A DNA stretch of 64,000 bases from Synergistaceae bacterium. GTDB taxonomy: Bacteria > Synergistota > Synergistia > Synergistales > Aminobacteriaceae. Position numbers and translations under genes: made by a program. Below the pieces are notes generated by a model, which did not search any database, was not told where the DNA came from, and saw nothing but the letters and a program-made list of their open reading frames with translations. The stretch covers positions 1-64,000 of the forward strand of contig JAFRAH010000022.1 in NCBI GenBank assembly GCA_017405525.1, given 5' to 3'. Position 1 is the stretch's first letter. The number at the start of each line of letters is the position of its first letter. Shown here in pieces: positions 16,456 to 24,434 of the stretch.

Positions 16456-16995
16456 CTAGTAGTTCTCGGCGTGGATCTCGAAATACGCTCCCGGATGCGC
16501 ACAGACCGGGCACATGGCCGGGGCCTTCGTACCAACCACGATATGCCCGCAGTTCCTGCACTCCCACACCTTCACTTCACTCTTGGCGAACACTTCCTGT
16601 GCCTCAACGTTGCGGAGAAGTGCCCTGTAGCGTTCCTCGTGGTGCTTCTCGATTGCCGCGACCATCCTGAACTTTGCCGCCAGTGCCTTGAAGCCTTCCT
16701 CTTCCGCCGTCTTGGCGAAACCCTCGTACATGTCGGTCCACTCGTAGTTTTCGCCGTCAGCGGCCGCCGCCAAGTTCGCCGCAGTGTCGCCGATCCCCTC
16801 AAGCTCCTTGAACCAGATCTCAGCGTGCTCTTTCTCGTTTGCCGCTGTCTGGAGGAATATTGCCGCTATCTGCTCGAAGCCTTCCTTCTTAGCCTTTGAC
16901 GCAAAATAGGTGTACTTGTTGCGCGCCTGAGACTCGCCTGCAAATGCCGCCTGCAAGTTCTTCTCGGTCTGTGTCCCTGCATACTTGTTTGCCAT
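16456..16995 (-). CDS. rbr: Rubrerythrin
   Basis: A 179-residue non-haem diiron peroxidase that reduces hydrogen peroxide in anaerobes. The ferritin-like half carries the diiron ligands in AGESQARN (Glu about 20), NEKEHAEIW (about 52-60), [11 protein letters not shown] and EKHHEERYR (about 123-131). The C-terminus is a rubredoxin domain with CRNCGHI and CPVCAHP. Start at 16995 by GAGGGGGA before ATG; an upstream in-frame Met lies beyond the ribosome site. Next to the oxygen-sensitive [FeFe] hydrogenase on the same strand, with its own -10 box inside the 3' region of that gene. Confidence 0.96.
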   Translation of the reverse strand: MANKYAGTQTEKNLQAAFAGESQARNKYTYFASKAKKEGFEQIAAIFLQTAANEKEHAEIWFKELEGIGDTAANLAAAADGENYEWTDMYEGFAKTAEEEGFKALAAKFRMVAAIEKHHEERYRALLRNVEAQEVFAKSEVKVWECRNCGHIVVGTKAPAMCPVCAHPGAYFEIHAENY

Positions 16996-17028
16996 TGTTA
17001 TTTTTTCCCCCTCAATGGAATAAATTTC

Positions 17029-17046
17029 GTGGATGGGCAAATTATA
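17029..17046 (-). promoter_or_regulatory. -10 box and ATCCAC leader element of rubrerythrin
   Basis: On the minus strand an extended -10 TGATATAAT precedes six bases and then ATCCAC (17034-17029), followed by GAAATTTATT. The layout equals that before fba. Confidence 0.55.
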
Positions 17047-17053
17047 TCACGCA

Positions 17054-18574
17054 TCATTCTTCAAGTTCAGGAAGTATCTTCTCAAACTCGCTCTCGTATG
17101 CATGAGCCTTTGCTGACATCTTCTTGATCTTTGCCACCTCACCAGCAGCCTGGTTGATCAGCTCGACAGTCCCAGCACCACCTACACAACCGCCGGGGCA
17201 CGCCATACCCTCAAGCAAGTACCCGTTGCGCTTGCCTGCTTTGGCCATAAGGAGCATCTTCCGGCAATCGTTGAGCCCTTCAGCGCGTTCGGTCAGAACT
17301 TCACGTTCAGGGTGAAGGTTCTTGATGCAGTTCACGACAGCCTCAGCAACTCCGCCCGAAACAGCAAAGCCCCGTCCGTCAGCACTCGCAGTGTCAGGCA
17401 CGGGCATCTTCTCTAGGTAGTCGAAATCCACCTCTTTGGCCTCGAACATCCCCGCTACTTCCTCGAACGTCAGCACAAAATCTACATCACTCCTCACGCT
17501 CCTGCGGCTGGCCTCAAGTTTCTTGGCGGCACATGGCCCGATAAACGCAACCTTGCAGCCGGGGTGTTCCTTCTTGATGAGCCGTCCAGTGAGAACCATA
17601 GGGGTCAATGCCATGCTGATACACTCGGCGAACTGTGGGAACTCCTTTTTGGCCATGACAGACCACGCAGGACAACATGACGTTCCCATGAACGGGAGCT
17701 TTTCGGGTACTTCCTTCACGAAATCCTCTGCCTCCTGCAACGTGCAAAGGTCAGCACCTACAGCAACCTCCACAACGTCATGGAAGCCCAAAGCCTGGAA
17801 TGCCGCCCTCATCTTTTCGGGGGTTAATGTCTTCCCGAACTGTCCAGCAATCGCCGGGGCAATCGCCGCATAAACCGGGACATCGCTCCTTATGGCCTGT
17901 ATGCACTGGAATATCTGGGCTTTGTCGGCAATAGCTCCGAACGGGCAGTTAGCGAGGCACATTCCGCAGGACACGCATTTTTCCTGGTCTATGTCAGCGC
18001 GTCCGAACTCGTCGGTAGTTATGGCCTTGACCCCGCAGGCTACAGCACACGGCCGCTGCATCCTGAGTATTACCCCGTACTGGCAGACCGTCATGCATTT
18101 TCCGCACTTTATGCACTTGTCCGGGTTAATGTGGGCTCGTCCGTGCTCGAAATATATTGCGTCCTTCGGGCAGACCTGAGAGCATGGCCGGGCTAGGCAT
18201 CCCTGGCACTGGTCGGTGATCACTACCTTGTTGTCCGGGCATGAGTGGCACGCAAACTTGATGATGTTGATTAGCGGCGGCTGGTAGTACTTCTCAGGGT
18301 GTACGCACTCTTCAGCTCCTGTTGAGACCGGGGCATGTTCTGAGGCTTTACGGAGTGGCAGACCCATTGCGAGCCTTATGCGTTCCCTGACTATTGCACG
18401 CTCAAGAAAGACGTCATCCCGGTAATGCGAGACCTCACCCGGAATTACTCGGTACGGGATTAGCTCCATCTCTGAGAGATCGCCGGGCTTGTAGTTGTAG
18501 GACAATCTGGCAACTTCGGCGAATATTGCTCGGCGTATGTCGTTGATTGATGTGTGTATTCCCCTCATTCCCAT
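17054..18574 (-). CDS. [FeFe] hydrogenase, group B-type, monomeric
   Basis: A 506-residue iron-only hydrogenase that reduces protons or oxidises hydrogen. N-terminal cysteine groups (about 123-135, 154-164, 200-210) bind 4Fe-4S clusters. The H-cluster motifs are L1 TSCCPAW (about 298-304), L2 IGPCAAKKLEA (about 345-355) and L3 EGMACPGGCVGGAG (about 455-468). L1 TSCCP in place of TSCMP/TSCSP and the extra ferredoxin repeats fit the group B enzymes of fermenters rather than the prototypical group A. No NAD-binding partner subunits are adjacent. Likely disposes of ferredoxin electrons from amino-acid fermentation. Its maturases HydE, HydF and HydG are not in the window. Confidence 0.9.
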   Translation of the reverse strand: MGMRGIHTSINDIRRAIFAEVARLSYNYKPGDLSEMELIPYRVIPGEVSHYRDDVFLERAIVRERIRLAMGLPLRKASEHAPVSTGAEECVHPEKYYQPPLINIIKFACHSCPDNKVVITDQCQGCLARPCSQVCPKDAIYFEHGRAHINPDKCIKCGKCMTVCQYGVILRMQRPCAVACGVKAITTDEFGRADIDQEKCVSCGMCLANCPFGAIADKAQIFQCIQAIRSDVPVYAAIAPAIAGQFGKTLTPEKMRAAFQALGFHDVVEVAVGADLCTLQEAEDFVKEVPEKLPFMGTSCCPAWSVMAKKEFPQFAECISMALTPMVLTGRLIKKEHPGCKVAFIGPCAAKKLEASRRSVRSDVDFVLTFEEVAGMFEAKEVDFDYLEKMPVPDTASADGRGFAVSGGVAEAVVNCIKNLHPEREVLTERAEGLNDCRKMLLMAKAGKRNGYLLEGMACPGGCVGGAGTVELINQAAGEVAKIKKMSAKAHAYESEFEKILPELEE

Positions 18575-18613
18575 AGTGAAAGAATACCCCCCTTGATGAA
18601 TTTTTTTGCTTGT

Positions 18614-18632
18614 GTGGATTGGGGATATTATA
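18614..18632 (-). promoter_or_regulatory. -10 box and ATCCAC leader element of the hydrogenase gene
   Basis: On the minus strand TATAAT (18632-18627), seven bases, then ATCCAC (18619-18614) followed by ACAAGCAAAAAAATTC. Third member of the set that includes fba and rubrerythrin. Confidence 0.5.
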
Positions 18633-18698
18633 CGTTAAAATTCACAATCTCTATATGAAGCTGTGGTATTTTACGGCCATTAAAGGAGGTGTTTATTC

Positions 18699-19313
18699 AT
18701 GAAGAGATTTGCCCTTCTCATCGCGTTAATCATAGCCGTATCATTTTGCACTTTCTCAGAGGCCGCAGAGTCAAAGGCACGTGAAGCAATGGTAGCTTAC
18801 TCAGGCACTGAAGCGTTCACGAGGCTCACAGCAGAAGAACGTCAGGCATGTACCGGATGGCTAGTTTACGGCGGGACAATGAGCGAGGAATGCAGGAAGG
18901 CAGTTATCCGCCTAGTGTCCGACGCACCTGATGCAGTTACCCCCGAACAGAGGCAGGCACTCCTAGCCGAAGCGTCAGGAACATCCGGGAACACTGAAGC
19001 CCCCCAGCGTGAGACAGCACGGAAGCCCTCAAGCTCACCTGCCCCGTTGTCCGAGGACAGAACCCCGACCATCAAGAAGAGCGACACTGCCGGGAAAATC
19101 GTTGCCGCTGGAGTTGCCGCACTGCTTATCGGCCTTGTCCTCCACAACAACACAAAGCGTCATCGTAACGGGCCAGTGTACCAAGCCCCTCCGCCTCCTA
19201 GTGCACCGGGAGGAAGAGGACGATATGACCGCCAACCCTTACAGCCCATGAGAGTGCCGGTACAGGGAGACACAAGAAGATACCAGCCCGAAAGAAGACC
19301 GCCAAGAAGATAG
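18699..19313 (+). CDS. Secreted or membrane protein of unknown function
   Basis: A 204-residue protein not recognised. A signal peptide is clear (MKRFALLIALIIAVSF, with cleavage likely after SEA). A helical region (about 25-85) with the paired-cysteine stretch ACTGWLVYGGTMSEEC is followed by a Ser/Pro linker, one membrane segment (KIVAAGVAALLIGLVLH, about 131-147) and a proline/arginine-rich tail. The single late membrane span with a basic cytoplasmic or surface tail suggests an envelope-anchored protein. Start by AAAGGAGG. It is divergent from the hydrogenase gene. Confidence 0.6.
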   Translation: MKRFALLIALIIAVSFCTFSEAAESKAREAMVAYSGTEAFTRLTAEERQACTGWLVYGGTMSEECRKAVIRLVSDAPDAVTPEQRQALLAEASGTSGNTEAPQRETARKPSSSPAPLSEDRTPTIKKSDTAGKIVAAGVAALLIGLVLHNNTKRHRNGPVYQAPPPPSAPGGRGRYDRQPLQPMRVPVQGDTRRYQPERRPPRR

Positions 19314-19325
19314 AGCATCAACCGG

Positions 19326-19350
19326 GGCTGCTGTGTGTTTATCGGCAGCC
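19326..19350. terminator. Hairpin between convergent genes
   Basis: GGCTGC (19326-19331) pairs with GCAGCC (19345-19350). There is no good T run, so its role as a terminator is uncertain. Confidence 0.35.
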
Positions 19351-19355
19351 TCAGC

Positions 19356-20546
19356 TTATAGCAGCCTGTCCCGTTCAGCGTTTACCCCCGCGGCATAGGC
19401 ACTGTTGCAGAGACCGAAGAATGCCGAAAGCATGAAGAGCGTCTCAATCCCCATAACCTGCCATATCCAGCCCCCAAACAACGCAATCAGTATAGTGATG
19501 AGATGGTTGACTGATACGCCGGTCGAGATTGTGGCCTTGACCTCTTCAGGAGTGTCCGAGAGATCCTGGACGTAGACATTCGAGGCCATTGACGCAAGAG
19601 AGATCACCGCATCAAGTATGTAGTTGACACAGCAGACAATGAATGCTGTATCCATGCTGAAGAGATGATGCGCGAAACCGTAGAAGAAGCACACAATAAC
19701 GAGTATCAATGTGTCCATGACCATAACGATCTTGTAGCCGAAGCGGTCAATTATCTTCCCGATTAGCGGCGAGCATATGAACGTAGCTATTGCCGAGATA
19801 GCGAAAAGGATACTGATTGCCATTGCCCCGGCACCGTAGAACAGTACCAGCAAGTACGGCCCGAACGTGAAGAATATCTGTTTTCGTGCACCGTAGAAGA
19901 CCTCAAGCATGTAGAACTTGTAGTACTTCCGCCTGAAGTAGAACCTGCTGACGTTGTGGTCATGCCTGCTTTCACCCGTCATCTTGAGGGATATGAAGAA
20001 GCCCACGAGTATTATTCCTGACGACAAGATGAACACCTGGCGGTAAAGCCCCGTTCTCCCGGCAAGAAGCCCGAACACTAACGCGATGACGATATACCCC
20101 GCCAATGTCCCGAACTGGTAGGCTGAGTTCTGGATACCCAATGCTGCCCCGCCCCGGCCTTCACGCGAGTACTGGAGGGCTAATGTGCTCCTCATGCCGA
20201 ACTGCATGTGTTCACCGAGTGAGTACACGAAGACTGCCGCCGTAACGTAGAGCCTTTCAGCCAGAACAAACGACTGCATCATCATTCCTGCAAGCATTAC
20301 GAGGGCACCGGCCTGAAATATTTTCTCCGCCGAAAATTCATACAGTACAGCAAGAACAAACACCAGCATGAACCCCGGAAGCTCCCGGAAAAATTCAGAG
20401 ACTCCCCTGTCGAACTGGGACATGCTCACGATCTCAGCAAGGTAGTTGTCCAGGACAGCCTTATAGAGTCCATAAGCCAGCCCGAAAGTTACCAGCGAAG
20501 CAATGAACGCTTTGTATTGCGACTCAGGCTTGAAGATGTTAGACAT
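19356..20546 (-). CDS. Major facilitator superfamily transporter
   Basis: A 396-residue polytopic protein with about 12 hydrophobic segments, such as GFMLVFVLAVLYEF, IVIALVFGLLAG and LITILIALFGGWIW. The MFS loop motif is recognisable as PLIGKIIDRFGYKIVM between the first helices of the second half. A soluble basic loop (about 195-210, GESRHDHNVSRFYFRRKYYK) divides the halves. The substrate cannot be read. Divergent from the tandem flavoproteins. Confidence 0.85.
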   Translation of the reverse strand: MSNIFKPESQYKAFIASLVTFGLAYGLYKAVLDNYLAEIVSMSQFDRGVSEFFRELPGFMLVFVLAVLYEFSAEKIFQAGALVMLAGMMMQSFVLAERLYVTAAVFVYSLGEHMQFGMRSTLALQYSREGRGGAALGIQNSAYQFGTLAGYIVIALVFGLLAGRTGLYRQVFILSSGIILVGFFISLKMTGESRHDHNVSRFYFRRKYYKFYMLEVFYGARKQIFFTFGPYLLVLFYGAGAMAISILFAISAIATFICSPLIGKIIDRFGYKIVMVMDTLILVIVCFFYGFAHHLFSMDTAFIVCCVNYILDAVISLASMASNVYVQDLSDTPEEVKATISTGVSVNHLITILIALFGGWIWQVMGIETLFMLSAFFGLCNSAYAAGVNAERDRLL

Positions 20547-20594
20547 TTTTATCCCCTTTCGTGAAATTCCTTCAAGTGTGGCAATAGTATAATA

Positions 20595-20615
20595 CCCTCG
20601 AAAAATCCACGAGGG
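20595..20615 (+). promoter_or_regulatory. Inverted repeat between -10 box and ribosome site
   Basis: CCCTCG (20595-20600) and CGAGGG (20610-20615) flank AAAAATCCA. TATAAT lies at 20588-20593 and GGGAGG overlaps the right arm. Because transcription should start inside the left arm, an operator seems more likely than an RNA hairpin. Confidence 0.4.
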
Positions 20616-20626
20616 AGGAACAATCT

Positions 20627-21310
20627 ATGAAGGCGTTGTTTGTGAATGGTTCGCCGCGAAAGAACTGGAACACTCACAAGATGCTCGAACAGGCCATGAA
20701 GGGAGCACAAGATGCTGAGGCAGAATGTGAGATGATTCACCTCTATGATTACAGCTTCAAGGGTTGTGTGTCATGTTTTGCGTGCAAAGTGAAGGGGAAT
20801 AAGACCAACGGCCTGTGTGCATACAGGGACGGCTTGAGGCCAATACTGGAGAAGGCACTACATAGTGATGTTCTCGTTGCAGGGAGTCCTATATACTTCA
20901 GCCATCCTACAGGAATGTTCTACTCGTTCCTTGAGCGTCTGATGTTCCCTGTCCTGTCCTACAATGGCAAGTATGACGAGGCAACCCACACAATGGAGAG
21001 CCGAATACTTGAGCGGGACATTTACACGGGCATGATCTACACGATGGGCTATCCTGACGAAGAAGGCATCAATGAGTTCGGCTACCTAAAGATGTTCAGC
21101 GAGACACAGAGATTTCTTGAACAGCTTTTCGGGTATAGTGAGACGCTCTACGCATACAACACCTACCAGTTCAGCGACTATTCACGCTATGACGTTGCGG
21201 AGGGAATAGAGCCCATGAAGGCAAAATACCGTGATGAACATTTCCCCGAAGACCTGAAGAGAGCCTACGAAATGGGCAAGCGTCTGGCAGAAAAAGCAGG
21301 AGGAAAATAA
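20627..21310 (+). CDS. Flavodoxin-fold NADPH-FMN reductase / iron-sulfur flavoprotein
   Basis: A 227-residue flavodoxin-like protein. The FMN phosphate loop is NGSPRKNWNTHKML (about 7-20) and the second flavin loop GSPIYFSHPTGMFYSFLER (about 87-105). A compact cysteine cluster GCVSCFACK with a later Cys in GLCAYRD gives CX2CX2CX10C, similar to but longer than the cluster motif of archaeal iron-sulfur flavoproteins. It probably carries out electron transfer or quinone/nitro reduction in anaerobic redox defence. Start by GGGAGG. Its last base is shared with the ATG of a close paralogue (TAATG). Confidence 0.88.
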   Translation: MKALFVNGSPRKNWNTHKMLEQAMKGAQDAEAECEMIHLYDYSFKGCVSCFACKVKGNKTNGLCAYRDGLRPILEKALHSDVLVAGSPIYFSHPTGMFYSFLERLMFPVLSYNGKYDEATHTMESRILERDIYTGMIYTMGYPDEEGINEFGYLKMFSETQRFLEQLFGYSETLYAYNTYQFSDYSRYDVAEGIEPMKAKYRDEHFPEDLKRAYEMGKRLAEKAGGK

Positions 21311-21975
21311 TGAAGGCACTGTTTGTGAACGGATCACCCCGCAAAAACTGGAACACCCATAAGATGCTTGAGTCGGCCATGAAGGGAGCTTCTGACTCAG
21401 GGGCTGAATGTGAGCTGGTGCATCTTTACGACATGAGCTTCAAGGGCTGTGTCTCGTGTTTTGCGTGCAAGGTCAAAGGCTCGAAGACTAACGGCCTGTG
21501 TGCTTATCGTGATGATTTGCGCCCGGTACTGGATAGGGCTCTGGCCTCTGATGTCCTCGTCATAGGCAGCCCTATATACTTCAGCTACCCCACAGGAATG
21601 ATGAGGCTGTTCCTTGAGCGTCTCCTATTCCCCATCATGAGCTACAACGTCAACCCTGACGGCACCAGACCCCGCGCAATAGACAGGACGATATACAGCG
21701 CGCTAATCTACACGATGAACTGCCCGGAGGAACTTGCAGGGAAAATACATTACACCGAATACTTTGCGCCGAACTCTCAGGCTATGGAGCTAGTTCTTGG
21801 ACACTGCGAGACTTTATGCGCATATGACACCTACCAGTTCACGGACTATTCACGCTATGATGCGAGTGTGTTTAGTGAGAGTGAAAAGGCTGAACACAGG
21901 GATAAAGTTTTCCCCGAAGACCTCAAGAAAGCCTATGACTTGGGGAAGCGTCTTGTTGGGATGGCACGAGGATAA
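21310..21975 (+). CDS. Second flavodoxin-fold iron-sulfur flavoprotein, tandem paralogue
   Basis: A 221-residue paralogue of the preceding gene. The first 20 residues are nearly identical, and the cysteine cluster GCVSCFACKVKG and the TNGLCAYRD block are kept. The region around 120-160 has diverged. The start overlaps the previous stop (TAATG), so expression is coupled and the two may form a heterodimer. A recent duplication is the simple explanation. Confidence 0.88.
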   Translation: MKALFVNGSPRKNWNTHKMLESAMKGASDSGAECELVHLYDMSFKGCVSCFACKVKGSKTNGLCAYRDDLRPVLDRALASDVLVIGSPIYFSYPTGMMRLFLERLLFPIMSYNVNPDGTRPRAIDRTIYSALIYTMNCPEELAGKIHYTEYFAPNSQAMELVLGHCETLCAYDTYQFTDYSRYDASVFSESEKAEHRDKVFPEDLKKAYDLGKRLVGMARG

Positions 21976-22056
21976 AGGCATAAATTTATCCCCCGCTGTA
22001 TGTGGCGGAGGGTATTTTTCCGTTCAGGACACCTTAAGGACACGCACACCAAGCAA

Positions 22057-22089
22057 GAAAAAACCCCTCCCAATTTTCCCGAAAGGGGT
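22057..22089 (-). terminator. Hairpin terminator in the 21976-22366 gap
   Basis: On the minus strand ACCCCT pairs with AGGGGT and TTTTTT follows. It would terminate the leftward dehydrogenase transcript about 280 bases past its stop; the reverse strand has a weaker T stretch for the flavoprotein transcript. The rest of this gap shows no gene. Confidence 0.6.
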
Positions 22090-22197
22090 CTTGTTGAACT
22101 TGCTGCGTCATTCCTTACTTCTGGACAAAGAATCATCTACGAAAAATCACCCCCTGCTTTCTGAAAGCTCCCCCACTCATTGCATAACATACGTAGA

Positions 22198-22207
22198 GGG
22201 GGGGGGG
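22198..22207 (+). repeat. Homopolymer tract of ten G in a noncoding gap
   Basis: Ten consecutive G residues lie in the otherwise unremarkable gap 22090-22366 between convergent transcripts. Such tracts mutate readily by slippage, but no coding frame or promoter is evident here. Confidence 0.7.
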
Positions 22208-22366
22208 CAAAATTACTTACTACTAACGCTAAAAGGTTCACACACTAGGAATAAATGAACTAACTTTTAGAGCATGAAAGATATGATACTCGTTAAATCC
22301 TGAAAGTCAAGGAACTCTGCAACAACTCCGCAAAATCACGAGGGGGCAAATCACAGCGTCATTCAC

Positions 22367-23389
22367 TCAGTCGAAAATCAGGGAGATCTTGCGGATTGAC
22401 GGGTCTCTGCTGTCCACAAAGTCAAACGCCTTCTGTGCCTCCATGAACGGGAACGTGTGAGACACCGCACCCTGAAGGTTCACTTTGCGTTCATTGACGA
22501 GTCTGATTACCTCGCCGAATTTTCGGTTCTGCAACCTTGAGCCCCGTATGTCGAGTTCCTTCGAGGTTATCACGAACTGGTTGATCTCATCAGGTGCAAC
22601 GCTGAAACCCATAGTGATGACCCTCGTAGCATTCCCGGCGGCTTGGCACGCACTGAGCAGGCTTCCCTTCACGCACGCCGCATCAATCGTTACTGTCGGG
22701 CCGTAACCTCCCGTAAGTTCCTTCGCACGCTTCACGAGGTCTTCACTTCGGGAGTTGATTTTCGCCGTCGCACCGTTCTTCAGTGCCTCGTCTAATCTTC
22801 CCTCGTCAATGTCGGCCATGATGATACTGTGGGGGTTGAAGAGCCTGACGATACGTAGGAGGCTGCTACCCAATGCCCCGGCACCGATAATCAGAACGTC
22901 ATCCTCACTCTCAAGCTGTGCACGTGAACATGCCTGTACTGCTATTGTCGTTGGCTCAATCATGACCGCGTCCCTGTATTCGAGGAAGTCAGGGATAACG
23001 TAGCAGTCGCCTTCAGGTACGGCCATGAACTCCCTGTATCCCCCGTCAATGTGTACGCCCCTGACCTTGAGGTTGTGGCAGACGTTGGGGCGGGACTTCC
23101 TGCAGGCGTAACAGTGTCCGCAGGCCGTAACTTGGTCGATGATGACGCGTTCACCGGGTTTGCGGGTCTTGACGTTCGGGCCGGTCTCGATGATCTCGCC
23201 GACTATCTCATGGCCGATAACGCGGGGATAAGTTGCGGCGGCGTTCGTGCCGTGATAGATGCCTACGTCTGAGCCACAGATGCCGGATGCCTTGACCTTC
23301 ACGAGGACGTTGTCATGCTCAGTGAGTTCGGGCTTGGGCATGTCGATTATTCGCAGCTCATTGGGCTTTACGATTTGTACTGCCTTCAT
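22367..23389 (-). CDS. Zinc-dependent alcohol dehydrogenase, L-galactonate/threonine dehydrogenase-like
   Basis: A 340-residue medium-chain dehydrogenase. Catalytic-zinc ligands sit in SGICGSDVGIYHG (Cys about 37) and VIGHEIVGEI (about 58-67), the structural-zinc cysteines in ACGHCYACRKSRPNVC (about 89-104), and the nucleotide loop in LIIGAGALGSS. The overall text closely recalls E. coli LgoD (YjjN). The start is at 23389 after GGAGAACGA; the longer frame adds 32 residues that run through the promoter. Sugar acid or polyol oxidation is likely; the substrate is not proven. It stands alone with its own -10 box (TATAAT 23434-23429, then ATCCCA). Confidence 0.85.
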   Translation of the reverse strand: MKAVQIVKPNELRIIDMPKPELTEHDNVLVKVKASGICGSDVGIYHGTNAAATYPRVIGHEIVGEIIETGPNVKTRKPGERVIIDQVTACGHCYACRKSRPNVCHNLKVRGVHIDGGYREFMAVPEGDCYVIPDFLEYRDAVMIEPTTIAVQACSRAQLESEDDVLIIGAGALGSSLLRIVRLFNPHSIIMADIDEGRLDEALKNGATAKINSRSEDLVKRAKELTGGYGPTVTIDAACVKGSLLSACQAAGNATRVITMGFSVAPDEINQFVITSKELDIRGSRLQNRKFGEVIRLVNERKVNLQGAVSHTFPFMEAQKAFDFVDSRDPSIRKISLIFD

Positions 23390-23481
23390 TGTTCGTTCTC
23401 CATGTGTATTAGTATTTGGGATGAGGAAATTATACACGATTGATGATTTACCCTCAAAACATAAACTGCTTCGTAGTGCCT

Positions 23482-24258
23482 TCATCTTCTGAACATGACA
23501 ACCTGATGATAGCTGTAACGGTTGAAGATTTTCACGCGCCTGTAGAAGAACTCATCAAGCCTCCTGAAGAACGACTGGAGCCCCTTGCTCTTCCTGAAGA
23601 TATAGCTGCCAAGCATCGAGAAGAATACGAACTTGGGAATAGTAATGCTTACTTCACTGAAATTTTCACGGAGGGCATCTATCTCTGAGTCCTCAAGCGG
23701 TATCTCGACATTGTCGCCGTATTTGGGAACTCCCCAGCGTCCTACGAGGTGGTTGCGGAAGAATATCAGTATCCTGTTCCGTGATGAGTTCTCGTAGAAC
23801 AGTCCCGTAGCTCCGTCATTCATGCACTGCCTGAGCTTTGCGGCAAACTCCCTGAAAGGCTCTATGTGGTGAAGCACCATCTTTCCCACGACGAAATCAT
23901 AGCGTTCACCCAAGCGGTCAACGTCCCCTGCATCCATGACGCTGGCACTGACATTAACGCCGTTGTACCCTGCAAGCGCAAGTGTGTTCCTGACTCCGCC
24001 CTGAGTGTTGTCGACTGCGTGGACTATCCCGCCGTTCAAGGCCATGAACACGGACATATCTCCGTTGCCGCAGCCTAGTTCGAGTATTTTCCTGCCATTG
24101 ATGCCGGGGATTATGGGCTTGAGGAATGAATAATCTTCGCGGTTAATGTCGCTGTTTACTTTGTACGGTGTGAACTTGTTGAAGTGTCCTTCCCAGAAGG
24201 CAATAGATTGGCTCGTGGCTCGTGGCTTGATTATAGGAGGCTGGATCATTTGTGTCAA
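23482..24258 (-). CDS. Class I SAM-dependent methyltransferase
   Basis: A 258-residue methyltransferase. Motif I is KILELGCGNGDMSVFMA (about 56-72) and the acidic post-I residue is in VHAVDN. DAGDVDRLGERYDFVVGKMVLHHI (about 108-131) matches motifs II to III, and a C-terminal arm rich in Phe/Arg follows (SYIFRKSKGLQSFFRRLDEFFYRR). The hydrophobic, basic arm suggests an association with membrane lipid or polyprenyl acceptors. The target is unknown. It is divergent from nfnA. Confidence 0.82.
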   Translation of the reverse strand: MTQMIQPPIIKPRATSQSIAFWEGHFNKFTPYKVNSDINREDYSFLKPIIPGINGRKILELGCGNGDMSVFMALNGGIVHAVDNTQGGVRNTLALAGYNGVNVSASVMDAGDVDRLGERYDFVVGKMVLHHIEPFREFAAKLRQCMNDGATGLFYENSSRNRILIFFRNHLVGRWGVPKYGDNVEIPLEDSEIDALRENFSEVSITIPKFVFFSMLGSYIFRKSKGLQSFFRRLDEFFYRRVKIFNRYSYHQVVMFRR

Positions 24259-24434
24259 TCCTTCCTGAAATTATTTGTCATTGCCCGGACATTTTAACAT
24301 GCCACAAAGATTTATGAGTGCCTGCTACAAAATTAAGTCCTGAAATATTGCTTGTCTTAAATCTCAATTGGGCTTATCATTTGCAGGTTATTATCCATTT
24401 CCACAACACAAATCTATATGAGGGGGAATATCTT

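Noticed and set aside
21797-22258. A 153-residue frame running from the second flavoprotein into the gap
   Set aside because: Most of it overlaps a well supported gene in another frame, and it crosses a terminator-like hairpin and the G10 tract.
24318-24434. Extension of nfnA upstream to 24318
   Set aside because: The extra 39 residues have no family match, while TTG 24435 follows an ideal GAGGGGG at eight bases.
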